Shown: positions 17,950 to 27,233 of the stretch, piece after piece
How the letters are laid out: each line of letters starts with the position of its first letter
How positions within the stretch are numbered: position 1 is the stretch's first letter
Assembly: GCA_018715645.1 (NCBI GenBank)
Contig: DVLE01000036.1
Span: 50,670-114,669, forward strand
From: Candidatus Merdisoma merdipullorum
GTDB taxonomy: Bacteria; Bacillota; Clostridia; Lachnospirales; Lachnospiraceae
Direction: 5' to 3'
DNA length: 64,000 bases
Translations under genes and position numbers: made by a program
The notes under the pieces: generated by a model
The model's database searches: none
What the model was told of the DNA's origin: nothing
Seen by the model: only the letters and a program-made list of their open reading frames with translations

Positions 17950-18007
17950 GCGGAATCCGCATAGGAAAAACGCATAGGAAAAAGCGGCCGTAAAGGCCAG
18001 ATTACAG

Positions 18008-18037
18008 ACTCCGGGACCGGAAGGTCCCGGAGTTTTT
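18008..18037 (+). terminator. Terminator of the cell-wall hydrolase gene
   Basis: Perfect 11-bp stem ACTCCGGGACC / GGTCCCGGAGT, GGAA loop, then TTTT. Confidence 0.93.
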
Positions 18038-18092
18038 GTCACTTATGGGTAACCTTCCTCGGATAAAAAGGAGTGCGTCTGTCCGGAGGACA

Positions 18093-18101
18093 TGATATAA
18101 T
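18093..18101 (+). promoter_or_regulatory. Extended -10 promoter of the CPBP protease gene
   Basis: TGATATAAT; no clear -35 box. Lies 35 bases before the start codon. Confidence 0.6.
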
Positions 18102-18135
18102 GAGGTAAAATCTGAATTTACTGGAGGATATGATT

Positions 18136-19095
18136 ATGGACTTTAAGCTGACTGCGCCGGATACAGTGCTGAAAGCCAGGGAGGCGCGCAGAGGAATGAA
18201 CGGGTTTCTGGAGATTCTGGTCTTTGTCGCAGTATTCCTCGTGGTCGCTGTGGCAGAGTCGATTCTGATGGTGCCGATGCTTTGGAGTTTGATGTCTGCC
18301 GACGCGGGATTTCAGGAAGCGGCGGCCTCTGGAAATGCAGCTCGGCTCATGGAGGCGGCAGACCGGCTGATGAGCGGGGACAGCGCCACGCTTTGTATGC
18401 TGTTTGCGAATCTGGCTATGATTCTGGTCGTATTGCTGTTCTGCAGGCTGATTCAGAAAAGAAGGCCGGTTACCCTTGGATTTGTCAGAGAAAATATAGC
18501 GAAGGAATATCTGAAAGGCCTGGGTGCAGGCTTTCTCGCGTTTTCCGGAGCAGTACTGCTCTGTATTCTGACGGGTTCTCTGAAGCTGGAAGGTATCTCG
18601 TCAGGCTTTCAGCCGGGAATCTTTCTGCTGTTTGTGGCGGGCTTTATGATTCAGGGCATGGCGGAGGAAGTTCTGTGCAGAGGTTATTTTCTGGTATCCT
18701 TCGGACGGCGTCACTCTATGTGGGCCGCCGTCTTGGCGAACTCGCTTATCTTTGCGGCCCTGCATCTGGCAAACAGTGGGATCAGTGTTCTTGCCTTTAT
18801 CAACCTGACGCTGTTTGGTGTTTTCGCATCGGTTTATTTTATCAAAACGGGAAATATCTGGGGTGTCGGAGCCCTGCACTCTATCTGGAATCTGGCTCAG
18901 GGCAATATCTATGGAATCCGGGTGAGCGGTATTGTGACAAAATGTTCCGTGTTTGCAAGCGCTCCTGTGGAGGGCAGAAGCCTGATAAACGGCGGAGCCT
19001 TCGGCCTGGAAGGCGGCCTGGCCGTCACGGCCGTTCTTCTGGCCGGAACTTTGCTGCTGCTTAGGAAAAACGGAAAAAGACAGGAACTTCTGTAA
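18136..19095 (+). CDS. CPBP-family intramembrane metalloprotease
   Basis: 319 residues with about eight membrane segments. The Abi/CAAX-protease-like motifs are all present: EEVLCR (EExxxR), FAALH (FxxxH), and HSIWN (HxxxN), the presumed metal and catalytic residues. Relatives process prenylated proteins in eukaryotes, or bacteriocins and peptides in bacteria; the substrate here is unknown. I chose the ATG at 18136 because GGAGG (18123-18127) is eight bases upstream, whereas only two bases separate it from the ATG at 18130. Confidence 0.9.
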   Translation: MDFKLTAPDTVLKAREARRGMNGFLEILVFVAVFLVVAVAESILMVPMLWSLMSADAGFQEAAASGNAARLMEAADRLMSGDSATLCMLFANLAMILVVLLFCRLIQKRRPVTLGFVRENIAKEYLKGLGAGFLAFSGAVLLCILTGSLKLEGISSGFQPGIFLLFVAGFMIQGMAEEVLCRGYFLVSFGRRHSMWAAVLANSLIFAALHLANSGISVLAFINLTLFGVFASVYFIKTGNIWGVGALHSIWNLAQGNIYGIRVSGIVTKCSVFASAPVEGRSLINGGAFGLEGGLAVTAVLLAGTLLLLRKNGKRQELL

Positions 19096-19146
19096 GCACA
19101 GAAACGGGCGGCGGGCAGTAAAACATGGAAAAGTGTAAGGCGAAAC

Positions 19147-19175
19147 TTTACTTGTAATCGGTCTGTTTTTATAGT
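19147..19175 (+). promoter_or_regulatory. Promoter of nfeD-SPFH operon
   Basis: TTTACT (19147-19152), 17 bases, TATAGT (19170-19175). Confidence 0.65.
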
Positions 19176-19218
19176 ATCATGTTCATAAGCTTGGGAAAGA
19201 AAGGAGAGCGGAAGACGT

Positions 19219-19659
19219 ATGAATGCGATGTACTGGTTAATACTGATCATTGTGCTGGTTGTTCTGGAAATCATTACGCTGGGGCTGACGACGATCTGGT
19301 TCGCCGGAGGCGCGCTGGCAGGCTTTGTTCTCGCTATGCTGAATGTTTCGCCTGTGATCCAGTGGGCTGCTTTTTGCGTGGTTTCCCTGATTCTGCTGTT
19401 TTCCACCCGCCCATGGGCCTTGCGCTATTTTAACAGCCAGAAGAAGGAAAAGACGAATGTGGACAGTCTGCTCGGCAAGACGGCGGTAGTCACATCTGAG
19501 ATCCGGAATCTGGATGGCGAGGGAGAGGCCGTCGTGAACGGACTTGCCTGGACTGCACGGAGCGAGGAGGATTCGGAGACGATACCTGAAGGCGCCCATG
19601 TGGTAATTACGGCTGTAAAAGGCGTAAAGCTGATTGTCAAGAGAAAAGAGGAGGGCTGA
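19219..19659 (+). CDS. NfeD-family membrane protein (short type)
   Basis: 146 residues. Two or three membrane helices in the first 75 residues, then a small OB-fold NfeD domain ('LLGKTAVVTSEIRNLDGEGE', 'VNGLAWTARS'). Short NfeD proteins pair with flotillin or stomatin-like proteins in membrane microdomains; exactly such a gene follows three bases later. Ribosome site AAAGGAGAG. The Arg/Trp-Ser motif of the OB fold is present. Confidence 0.9.
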   Translation: MNAMYWLILIIVLVVLEIITLGLTTIWFAGGALAGFVLAMLNVSPVIQWAAFCVVSLILLFSTRPWALRYFNSQKKEKTNVDSLLGKTAVVTSEIRNLDGEGEAVVNGLAWTARSEEDSETIPEGAHVVITAVKGVKLIVKRKEEG

Positions 19660-19662
19660 CAT

Positions 19663-20595
19663 ATGCCGGTAGTAGGGACTGTATTAGTGATTATTCTGAT
19701 TGTTTTCATTTTGCTGATTCTGGCGTCCTGTATCAAGATTGTGCCGCAGGCACAGGCGCTTGTGGTGGAACGTCTTGGCGCATATATGGGGACCTGGAGC
19801 GTGGGAATCCATTTCAAGGCTCCCCTGATTGACCGGGTGGCAAAGCGCGTAACCTTAAAGGAGCAGGTTGTGGATTTCGCGCCCCAGCCTGTGATTACGA
19901 AGGATAATGTAACGATGCGTATCGACACTGTTGTGTTTTTCCAGATTACCGATCCGAAGCTGTTCGCGTACGGCGTGGAGAATCCGATCATGGCGATTGA
20001 GAATCTGACGGCGACGACGCTGCGTAATATCATCGGAGATCTGGAGCTGGATGAGACGCTGACCTCCCGCGAGGTTATCAACACCAAGATGCGTTCATCC
20101 CTGGATATTGCGACGGATCCCTGGGGGATCAAGGTGAACAGAGTGGAGCTGAAGAATATCATTCCCCCGGCTCCGATTCAGGATGCGATGGAAAAGCAGA
20201 TGAAGGCCGAGCGTGAGCGCCGTGCGGATATTCTGCGCGCGGAGGGCGAGAAGAAGTCCACGATTCTGGTGGCGGAAGGTCATAAGGAATCGGCGATCCT
20301 GGATGCCGAGGCTGAGAAACAGGCTGAGATCCTGCGTGCCGAGGCTAAGAAGGAAGCGACGATCCGCGAGGCGGAAGGTCAGGCGCAGGCGATCCTGAAA
20401 GTGCAGCAGGCGAATGCGGATGGTCTGAAAATGCTTAAGGAAGCGGCTGCGGACAGCGCAGTTCTTCAGCTTAAGAGCCTTGAGGCCTTTGCAAAGGCTG
20501 CTGATGGTCAGGCGACCAAGATCATTATCCCATCGGACATTCAGGGACTTGCAGGCGTGGTAAAGGCGATTACCGAGGTGGCGAAGGATAATTGA
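19663..20595 (+). CDS. SPFH/Band 7 (stomatin-like, QmcA-type) protein
   Basis: 310 residues. One N-terminal membrane helix (about 3-24), the SPFH domain (about 25-180, 'VPQAQALVVERLGAYMGTWS', 'TMRIDTVVFFQITDP'), and a long Ala/Glu/Lys-rich coiled coil (about 180-255) typical of oligomerising scaffold proteins. Expected to organise membrane complexes or protect proteases. Cotranscribed with nfeD. Confidence 0.94.
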   Translation: MPVVGTVLVIILIVFILLILASCIKIVPQAQALVVERLGAYMGTWSVGIHFKAPLIDRVAKRVTLKEQVVDFAPQPVITKDNVTMRIDTVVFFQITDPKLFAYGVENPIMAIENLTATTLRNIIGDLELDETLTSREVINTKMRSSLDIATDPWGIKVNRVELKNIIPPAPIQDAMEKQMKAERERRADILRAEGEKKSTILVAEGHKESAILDAEAEKQAEILRAEAKKEATIREAEGQAQAILKVQQANADGLKMLKEAAADSAVLQLKSLEAFAKAADGQATKIIIPSDIQGLAGVVKAITEVAKDN

Positions 20596-20617
20596 CGATA
20601 ACATAATAGGAAAAAAG

Positions 20618-20649
20618 GGGCTGCGGCGCGGGAGGACTGTCCGCAGCCC
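20618..20649 (+). terminator. Possible terminator after the SPFH gene
   Basis: A 9-bp GC-rich stem GGGCTGCGG / CCGCAGCCC with a 14-base loop. Only GTTT follows, so termination may be partial and the patatin gene may be read through. Confidence 0.5.
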
Positions 20650-20676
20650 GTTTGCGTGAAGGAGAGAGGGCGGTCT

Positions 20677-21852
20677 ATGGAGCCTAAGCTGGATTTATCA
20701 AAAGAATACGGACTGGTGCTGGAAGGCGGAGGAGCCAAAGGCGCTTATCAGATCGGAGCCTGGAAGGCTTTAAAGGAGGCGGGAGTGAAAATCCGGGGTG
20801 TGTCGGGTACTTCGGTCGGAGCTTTGAACGGAGCGCTGATCTGTATGGATGATTTGGAAAAGGCGGAGAATCTCTGGAGAAATATTTCCTATTCCCAGAT
20901 TATGAATGTGGACGACGAGCTGATGCGCCGTCTGTTCGACAAGACAAAAATGACGCCGGAATTTCTGCGGGAAACCCTGAAGGAGGTTTTCAGGGTACTG
21001 GGCGAGGGAGGTATGGACATTACGCCTCTTCGTCGGCTCATAGAGGAAAATATCGATGAGGACGCGATCCGCAAAAGCCCTGTGGAGTTTTATTCCTGCA
21101 CGTATTCGCTGACAGATCGCAAAGAGATGAACGTAGATATGAAGACTGTGCCGGAAGGACAAATGAAGGATATGCTTCTGGCCAGCGCTTACCTGCCTGG
21201 CTTTAAAAATAAAAAGCTGCATGGCAAGACTTATGTGGATGGAGGGGCCACCAACGTGCTTCCCATGGACGTGCTTCTGGAGCAGGGTTACGAGAATCTG
21301 ATACTGCTGCGTATTTTTGGGGTGGGACGTGAGAAGAGAGTGAGCATTCCTGAGGGCGTCAGCGTGATTGAAATCGCGCCCCGTGAGGGCCTGGGGAATA
21401 CGCTTCAGTTTGACGCGGCCAGGAGCAGGAAAAATATGCGTCTCGGCTATTATGACGCTTTGCGGGTGATCTATGGTCTGGAGGGAAAAATATATTATGT
21501 TGAACAAACGCAGAAAGAGTGTTATTATTTAAGGCAACTGGTTCAGATACGGCCGGAAGTAATGCAAGGGCTTTTGGAAGCATACGAACTGAGTACGGAA
21601 CCGGAACAGCAGCTTCGCAATTATCTGGAGGTTCTGCTGCCGCTTTTGGCTGCCAGACTGAAGCTTCCTAAAGACTGGAGCTACAGCAGCCTTTATCTGG
21701 CGATACTGGAGTCTGCGGCGCGGCTCTTAAAGGTACCCAGGTATCGGATTTATACAGTCCAGGAGCTTTTGGAGGCTGTGAAGGACAGGTTTGGAAAGAA
21801 GGAAGATACAGAAGAATTTCCGGAATATATGCAGATAGTTCTGGATACATGA
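20677..21852 (+). CDS. Patatin-like phospholipase
   Basis: 391 residues. Predicted lipid acyl hydrolase with a Ser-Asp dyad: oxyanion loop '[11 protein letters not shown]' (about 17-27), nucleophile 'GTSVG' and 'DGGATN' for the Asp. About 100 residues at the C-terminus are family-specific. An upstream in-frame GTG at 20656 is possible, but GAGGG six bases before the ATG at 20677 favours the latter. No signal peptide, so probably intracellular. Confidence 0.92.
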   Translation: MEPKLDLSKEYGLVLEGGGAKGAYQIGAWKALKEAGVKIRGVSGTSVGALNGALICMDDLEKAENLWRNISYSQIMNVDDELMRRLFDKTKMTPEFLRETLKEVFRVLGEGGMDITPLRRLIEENIDEDAIRKSPVEFYSCTYSLTDRKEMNVDMKTVPEGQMKDMLLASAYLPGFKNKKLHGKTYVDGGATNVLPMDVLLEQGYENLILLRIFGVGREKRVSIPEGVSVIEIAPREGLGNTLQFDAARSRKNMRLGYYDALRVIYGLEGKIYYVEQTQKECYYLRQLVQIRPEVMQGLLEAYELSTEPEQQLRNYLEVLLPLLAARLKLPKDWSYSSLYLAILESAARLLKVPRYRIYTVQELLEAVKDRFGKKEDTEEFPEYMQIVLDT

Positions 21853-21911
21853 GAAATTGCAGACCGGCCGGGTGCGAAGGGGCCGGCGCTGGGGATGAGG
21901 AGGAAGGATCT

Positions 21912-22901
21912 ATGGATTTAAAAGGACGTGACTTTCTGACGCTCCGGGATTTCACACCGGAGGAAATTGAATATCTGGTGGATCTGGCGGCCGAACTGAA
22001 AGCCAGAAAGAAGCAGGGAATCGTAGAACGCGATCTCAGAGGAAAGAACGTAGCTCTTATTTTTGAAAAGACAAGTACAAGAACCCGCTGTGCCTTCGAG
22101 GTGGCCGCCCATGATCTCGGAATGGGAACCACGTATCTTGATCCTTCTGGTTCCCAGATAGGGAAAAAGGAAAGCATCGCCGACACGGCCCGCGTGCTGA
22201 GCCGGATGTTCGACGGAATCGAATACCGGGGCTTCGGACAGGAGATTGTGGAGGAGCTTGCCAGGTATTCGGATGTTCCGGTATGGAACGGTCTGACGAA
22301 TGAATACCATCCGACGCAGATGCTGGCCATGCTTCTGACTGTCAAGGAGCATTTGGGAAGGCTTAGAGGCGTGAAGCTGGTCTATATGGGCGACGCGCGC
22401 TACAATATGGGCAATTCTCTGATGATTGCCTGCGCGAAGATGGGCATGCATTTTACCGCCTGCGCGCCGAAGGCTTATTTTCCGGATCCGGAGCTGGTAG
22501 CCTGGTGTGAAAATGTGGCGAAGGGGACCGGAGCCACCATCAGGCTGACCGAGGATGTGGAGAGCGGCACAAAGGGAGCCGATGTGATTTATACGGACGT
22601 CTGGGTATCTATGGGAGAGCCGGACGAGGTATGGGAGACAAGGATTCGTGAGCTTTCCCCCTACCAGGTCAACAAAAAGGTTATGGATAATGCGGGTCCG
22701 CAGGCTATTTTCACTCACTGTCTCCCGGCCTTCCATGACCTGAAGACGACGATTGGAAAGCAGATCGCGGAGAAGTTCGGCATTACGGAGATGGAGTGTA
22801 CGGACGAGGTGTTTGAATCCCCGCAGTCGGTGGTATTCGATGAGGCGGAGAACCGTATGCATACGATAAAGGCGGTTATGGCAGCTACACTGGGGGCATA
22901 A
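21912..22901 (+). CDS. argF: Ornithine carbamoyltransferase
   Basis: 329 residues. Makes citrulline from ornithine and carbamoyl phosphate, in arginine synthesis or, in reverse, the deiminase pathway. '[14 protein letters not shown]' binds carbamoyl phosphate; 'HPTQMLAM' and 'HCLPAFHD' are the other active-site segments. The start follows GAGGAGGAAGG. No other arg gene is nearby, so the direction cannot be inferred from context. A small membrane protein and birA follow tightly. Confidence 0.95.
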   Translation: MDLKGRDFLTLRDFTPEEIEYLVDLAAELKARKKQGIVERDLRGKNVALIFEKTSTRTRCAFEVAAHDLGMGTTYLDPSGSQIGKKESIADTARVLSRMFDGIEYRGFGQEIVEELARYSDVPVWNGLTNEYHPTQMLAMLLTVKEHLGRLRGVKLVYMGDARYNMGNSLMIACAKMGMHFTACAPKAYFPDPELVAWCENVAKGTGATIRLTEDVESGTKGADVIYTDVWVSMGEPDEVWETRIRELSPYQVNKKVMDNAGPQAIFTHCLPAFHDLKTTIGKQIAEKFGITEMECTDEVFESPQSVVFDEAENRMHTIKAVMAATLGA

Positions 22902-22904
22902 AAG

Positions 22905-23192
22905 ATGCAGAAAAAAGGAGGCAGGCTGATTCGGGATCCGTATTATTACTGGAAGATCCTTAATATGTTGCTGGCCTGCGCGGTACTGATCCTCTCCGCG
23001 ATGATTGTTCTTGGAAAAAAGAGCGGGTTTTTGGTCCCGGCTGCTTTCTTTCTGGGAGCCTTGATGTGCGCATTGTCCGGGATCATGGAGCTTGCAAAAA
23101 GTAAACGGGTGATAGGCTATATCTGTTCCGTGTTTGCGGGGATACTGGCCGTTGCTTTCATTTTCAGCATAGTCCGGTTGTGGTTTTTATGA
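22905..23192 (+). CDS. Small membrane protein of unknown function, 95 residues
   Basis: Three predicted membrane helices (about 15-35, 40-62 and 69-92) with basic loops. It begins three bases after the argF stop and overlaps birA as ATGA, so it is tightly embedded in the operon. No conserved catalytic motif. I do not recognise the family; gene spacing is the main support that it is real. Confidence 0.75.
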   Translation: MQKKGGRLIRDPYYYWKILNMLLACAVLILSAMIVLGKKSGFLVPAAFFLGALMCALSGIMELAKSKRVIGYICSVFAGILAVAFIFSIVRLWFL

Positions 23193-24196
23193 TAAAAGAA
23201 GAAATTTTAAAGGCGCTTCGGGGATCCGGTGATTATATCTCCGGCCAGGAGTTATGTGAAAAACTTGGCGTTTCCAGAACCGCGGTATGGAAGGCCGTCA
23301 CACGGCTGAAGGACGAAGGATATGAAATAGACAGCGTGTCCAACAGAGGATATTGTCTGAGAGCGCTGCCCGATGTGGTGACGGAAGCCGAGATTGGAAG
23401 CCGTCTGCGTACAAAGATTATGGGAAGAACCTGTGTCTGTTTTGACAGCACGGATTCCACGAATATTCAGGCAAAGAGGCTGGCTGAGGAAGGGGCGCCC
23501 CATGGCACTTTGGTTTGCGCGGAGACGCAGACCGCAGGAAGGGGACGCAGAGGCAGGGCATGGGCTTCGCCTCCGGGAGAGGCCGTTTATATGAGCCTTC
23601 TTCTGCGTCCGAAGATCCGGCCGGAGCATGCGTCCATGCTGACGCTTGTCATGGGACTGGCTGTGGCCTCCGCCTGCAATGAGCTTTTGGCGCGCGCGGC
23701 AGGCGGAGCGGAGCCTGTTCCCCGGACGGGACTGAAATGGCCCAACGACCTGGTCCTGAACGGAAAAAAGGCGGCGGGGATACTGACAGAGATGAATACG
23801 GAGATCGACAGTATTCACTATGTGGTGATTGGGATCGGAATCAACGTAAACACCCGGACATTTCCGGAGGAGCTTTCCCAGGCGACCTCTCTTTGTCAGG
23901 CAGCCGGAAAGCCCTTCATGCGTTCTGAGCTTATCGCCCTTTGCATGGAGTATTTTGAAACGTATGATGAGCAGTTTGAAAAGACGGAGGATCTGAGAGG
24001 TCTGAAAACAGCGTATGAGGAACTGCTGGTGAATAAAGGACGTCAGGTACGCGTACTGGAGCCGGGAAACGAACATACCGGGACCGCGCTTGGAGTGAGC
24101 GATCAGGGCGAGCTCCTGGTGAGGCTGCAGGATGGACGGACAGAAAAGGTCTATGCCGGTGAAGTCTCGGTGCGGGGAATCTATGGTTACGTATGA
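23189..24196 (+). CDS. birA: Biotin-[acetyl-CoA-carboxylase] ligase with repressor domain
   Basis: 335 residues. Attaches biotin to carboxylases. An N-terminal winged helix (1-65, 'GQELCEKLGVSRTAVWKAV') indicates the two-function BirA type that also represses biotin genes. The ligase domain has 'GRGRRGRAWASPPGEAVYMS' and 'KWPNDLVLNGKKAAGIL'; a C-terminal SH3-like domain closes it. The start overlaps the previous stop (ATGA). Confidence 0.95.
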   Translation: MIKEEILKALRGSGDYISGQELCEKLGVSRTAVWKAVTRLKDEGYEIDSVSNRGYCLRALPDVVTEAEIGSRLRTKIMGRTCVCFDSTDSTNIQAKRLAEEGAPHGTLVCAETQTAGRGRRGRAWASPPGEAVYMSLLLRPKIRPEHASMLTLVMGLAVASACNELLARAAGGAEPVPRTGLKWPNDLVLNGKKAAGILTEMNTEIDSIHYVVIGIGINVNTRTFPEELSQATSLCQAAGKPFMRSELIALCMEYFETYDEQFEKTEDLRGLKTAYEELLVNKGRQVRVLEPGNEHTGTALGVSDQGELLVRLQDGRTEKVYAGEVSVRGIYGYV

Positions 24197-24229
24197 TAGG
24201 GTACGGCGGACTGTGACAGGAAGGATGAA

Positions 24230-24568
24230 ATGTATCAGGATCAGGTAGTGCTTTGCGGAGCCAATTCTTATGAGGAAAAATACTATTTTAACGAGGATTT
24301 TGCGGCGCTTCCCTCGTCTGTGAAGGACGAGCTGAAGATCATGTGCGTTCTCTTTGTGACGGAGGTGGGAGGAATCCTGCTTCTGGAATATGAGGAAGAC
24401 GGTACTCTCGTCTTTCGCGTATCCAGCCGGGAGGACGATTTCTTTTTTGATGAAATCGGAAGCGGTCTGAAGATCAAGGAGCTTCAGAAGGAGAAGGCAG
24501 AGCTTCTTGCTTCTTTGGAGCTGTTTTATAAAGTCTTTTTTTTGAATGAGGAGATGAATCATGCATAA
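24230..24568 (+). CDS. Conserved hypothetical protein, 112 residues (DUF6145-like)
   Basis: Alternating beta-strand and acidic segments with no membrane helix; 'GANSYEEKYYFNEDF' and 'VTEVGGILLLEYEEDG' are its clearest segments. I think it belongs to the Lachnospiraceae family DUF6145, from memory only. It overlaps lgt by eight bases, so the two are translationally linked. Function unknown. Confidence 0.75.
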   Translation: MYQDQVVLCGANSYEEKYYFNEDFAALPSSVKDELKIMCVLFVTEVGGILLLEYEEDGTLVFRVSSREDDFFFDEIGSGLKIKELQKEKAELLASLELFYKVFFLNEEMNHA

Positions 24569-25370
24569 CGAACTTTTTTCTATCGGGCCTTTTACGGTAT
24601 ACGGCTACGGCCTGATGATTGCGATTGGTATTTTCGCGGCCTACTGCCTGGCTGAATACCGGGCCAGAAAGCTCGGTCTGGACGACGAGAGGGTCTTTGG
24701 CCTTACGATCTGGGCTGTTGTCGGAGGAATTGTCGGAGGAAAGGTACTCTATTATCTTACGATCATTCCGCAGATCGCAGCGGATCCCACTCTCCTTTAC
24801 CGGGATCTGATGGAGGGATTTGTCATTTACGGCGCCTTAATCGGCGGTTTTGCCGGAATCGTACTATATTGCAGAAAATGGAAGATGAATGTGCTCAGCT
24901 ATCTGGATCTGGCTCTGCCCTCTGTGGCTCTGGCCCAGGGATTCGGACGTATCGGCTGCCTTTTGGCAGGCTGCTGCTACGGACGGGAGACGGACGGCGC
25001 GTTCTGCATCGTTTTTGAAAATTCCGCCTACGCGCCCAACGGAGTGCCGCTGATTCCCACGCAGATAATTTCCAGCGCGCTGGATTTTCTGCATTTCGCT
25101 TTCCTGATTTTGTTTGTAAAGAAATGGAAGAAGGGCGAGGGACAGGTAACAGGACTTTATTTCGCGCTTTACAGCGCAGGGCGTTTCGTGCTGGAGTTTT
25201 TCCGGGGGGACCTGGAGCGCGGAAACGTGGGAGCTCTTTCAACCTCACAGTTTATTGCGATATTTGCCTTCCTCTTTGGAGCAGCTCTGTTTTTCTGGGC
25301 CGGAAAACACGGTTCCGCGCAGACGAACGGGGCGGAAGCTGCGGATACGGAGGATTCCGGGGAGAAGTAG
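24561..25370 (+). CDS. lgt: Prolipoprotein diacylglyceryl transferase
   Basis: 269 residues, about seven membrane segments. Transfers diacylglycerol from phosphatidylglycerol to the lipobox cysteine of lipoproteins. The signature is 'GRIGCLLAGCCYGRETDG', the variant common in Clostridia, preceded by 'GFVIYGALIGGF'. C-terminal 'YSAGRFVLEFFRGD' matches the second conserved region. Two lipoproteins in this window (33919 and 49836) are likely substrates. Confidence 0.94.
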   Translation: MHNELFSIGPFTVYGYGLMIAIGIFAAYCLAEYRARKLGLDDERVFGLTIWAVVGGIVGGKVLYYLTIIPQIAADPTLLYRDLMEGFVIYGALIGGFAGIVLYCRKWKMNVLSYLDLALPSVALAQGFGRIGCLLAGCCYGRETDGAFCIVFENSAYAPNGVPLIPTQIISSALDFLHFAFLILFVKKWKKGEGQVTGLYFALYSAGRFVLEFFRGDLERGNVGALSTSQFIAIFAFLFGAALFFWAGKHGSAQTNGAEAADTEDSGEK

Positions 25371-25373
25371 GGG

Positions 25374-25622
25374 ATGAACAAGAATGAAAAAAGAGCGCAG
25401 GTTTTTCTGTATTTTGGGATATTGCTGACGTTGATCGCGCTGGACTGGCGCTGGTATGCGGCTCATTATCCGGAAGCAAGCTTTTTGCTCGCTCTGCCTT
25501 TTGCCGGGATTTTATATGGGGTGTGGATCGCGGCCATCGCAGTCTGCTTTGGGCTTTCCGCAGTCTGTTTCTGGAAATCCCGCAGCCAGCGGCAGATTCA
25601 CCGGCGCAGGCACAGAAAATAG
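25374..25622 (+). CDS. Small membrane protein of unknown function, 82 residues
   Basis: Two predicted membrane helices (about 10-30 and 38-66) followed by a strongly basic tail ('RSQRQIHRRRHRK'). It starts three bases after the lgt stop and 18 bases before dusB. Positive-inside rule puts both ends in the cytoplasm. Not recognised. Confidence 0.7.
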   Translation: MNKNEKRAQVFLYFGILLTLIALDWRWYAAHYPEASFLLALPFAGILYGVWIAAIAVCFGLSAVCFWKSRSQRQIHRRRHRK

Positions 25623-25640
25623 GACGGAAAGGATTTTGAA

Positions 25641-26612
25641 ATGTCTCTGAAAATAGGAAACACGGAGCTTCCAGGTATCTGTATACTGGCGCCAATGGCA
25701 GGAGTAAGCGACCTGCCATTTCGTTTGCTTTGCCGGGAGCAGGGAGCCGACCTGGTCTGCATGGAAATGGTGAGCGCCAAAGCCATCGCCTATCATAACC
25801 GCAACACGGAAAAGCTGATGCAGATCGATCCGGGGGAGCATCCGGTATCTCTGCAGCTTTTTGGTTCGGATCCAGAGCTTATGGCAGAGATCGCGAAGGA
25901 GATCGAGGAGCGTCCCTTTGACATCCTGGATATAAACATGGGCTGTCCGGTTCCGAAGATCGTAGGAAATGGCGAAGGCTCGGCTCTGATGCGGGATCCG
26001 GCTCTCGTGGAGCGGATTGTAAGCTCTGTGTCCAGGGCCGTGAAGAAGCCTGTGACAGTGAAGATAAGAAAGGGCTTCGACGACGATCACGTCAACGCCG
26101 TCGAGATAGCCAGGATCGCGGAGGCCAGCGGGGCCGCGGCCATAGCGGTGCATGGAAGAACGCGGGAGCAGTATTATTCAGGGACGGCGGACTGGGAGAT
26201 TATCCGGCAGGTCAAGGAAGCCGTCTCGATTCCTGTCATCGGAAACGGCGACGTGGATTCTCCGCAGAAGGCGAAGGCCATGCTGGAGGAGACGGGCTGC
26301 GATGGGGTGATGATTGGACGGGCCGCCAGAGGAAATCCATGGATTTTCCGTCAGATCAAAGAATATCTGGAGAACGGCCGTCTGACGGATCCGCCTTCTC
26401 TTGCGGAGATCCATGAGATGATGCTGCGTCACGCGCGGATGCAGGTGGAATACAAGGGAGATTACACGGGAATCCGGGAGATGCGCAAGCATATTTCCTG
26501 GTATACGGCGGGGCTTCCCCACTCAGCCAGGCTGCGGGCGCGCATCAACAGCGTGGAAAGTCTGAAAGAAATGGAGGAACTTTTGCAATACTTGACAACC
26601 GGGGGGCATTAA
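25641..26612 (+). CDS. dusB: tRNA-dihydrouridine synthase
   Basis: 323 residues. FMN-dependent TIM-barrel enzyme reducing uridines in tRNA. 'LAPMAGVSDLPFRLLCRE' opens the barrel; 'NMGCPVPKIVGNGEGSALMR' contains the catalytic Cys; 'GRTREQYYSGTADW' and 'GNGDV' bind FMN. The C-terminal helical domain (about 245-323) is complete. The greA promoter -35 box lies in its last codons. Confidence 0.95.
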   Translation: MSLKIGNTELPGICILAPMAGVSDLPFRLLCREQGADLVCMEMVSAKAIAYHNRNTEKLMQIDPGEHPVSLQLFGSDPELMAEIAKEIEERPFDILDINMGCPVPKIVGNGEGSALMRDPALVERIVSSVSRAVKKPVTVKIRKGFDDDHVNAVEIARIAEASGAAAIAVHGRTREQYYSGTADWEIIRQVKEAVSIPVIGNGDVDSPQKAKAMLEETGCDGVMIGRAARGNPWIFRQIKEYLENGRLTDPPSLAEIHEMMLRHARMQVEYKGDYTGIREMRKHISWYTAGLPHSARLRARINSVESLKEMEELLQYLTTGGH

Positions 26613-26620
26613 GATATAAT
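26592..26620 (+). promoter_or_regulatory. Consensus promoter for greA-lysS, overlapping the dusB end
   Basis: TTGACA (26592-26597), exactly 17 bases, TATAAT (26615-26620). The -35 box lies within dusB coding sequence. Confidence 0.85.
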
Positions 26621-26723
26621 ACTGTGAATGTTTCCGGGGATTTGACAGGAATAAACATTACAAAAGAAGATATAATGAAATAGATGAAACAGGAATCAAG
26701 AAACAGGAAGGATGTAAAAGAAC

Positions 26724-27206
26724 ATGAGTGAGAAGAAGAATTTGCTGACTTATGAGGGGCTGAAGAAACTGGAAGATGAGCTTCAGGATCTGAAGGTAGT
26801 GCAGAGAAAGGAAATCGCACAGAAGATCAAGGAAGCCAGAGAGCAGGGAGACCTGTCTGAGAATGCGGAGTACGACGCGGCCAAGGACGAGCAGCGCGAC
26901 ATCGAAGCGCGTATCGAACAGATCGAGAAGATCCTTAAAAATGCCGAAGTAGTCGTGGAGGACGAAGTAGATCTGGACAAGATCAGCGTAGGCTGCATGG
27001 TGAAGGTGCTGGACGTGGAATTTGACGAGGAGGAGGAATTTAAGCTGGTAGGTTCCTCTGAGGCGGACAGCCTGAACGGCAAGATTTCCAATGAATCTCC
27101 GGTAGGAAAGGCTCTGATTGGAGCCCGTGTCGGAGATACGATCCAGGTAGAGACACAGGCAGGCGTGATTGAATATAAGGTACTTGAGATTCAGAGATCA
27201 AAGTAA
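26724..27206 (+). CDS. greA: Transcription elongation factor GreA
   Basis: 160 residues, standard length. Rescues backtracked RNA polymerase by stimulating transcript cleavage. An N-terminal coiled coil ('[20 protein letters not shown]', '[20 protein letters not shown]') carries the conserved acidic tip (DLSENAEYD). The C-terminal FKBP-like domain ends '[10 protein letters not shown]'. lysS follows after 27 bases. Confidence 0.97.
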   Translation: MSEKKNLLTYEGLKKLEDELQDLKVVQRKEIAQKIKEAREQGDLSENAEYDAAKDEQRDIEARIEQIEKILKNAEVVVEDEVDLDKISVGCMVKVLDVEFDEEEEFKLVGSSEADSLNGKISNESPVGKALIGARVGDTIQVETQAGVIEYKVLEIQRSK

Positions 27207-27233
27207 ACGTGGGAACGGGAGGAGTACGTGAGA

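Noticed and set aside
27207..27233. T-box leader before lysS
   Set aside because: Only 27 bases between greA and lysS, with no T-box sequence; lysS is part of the greA transcript.
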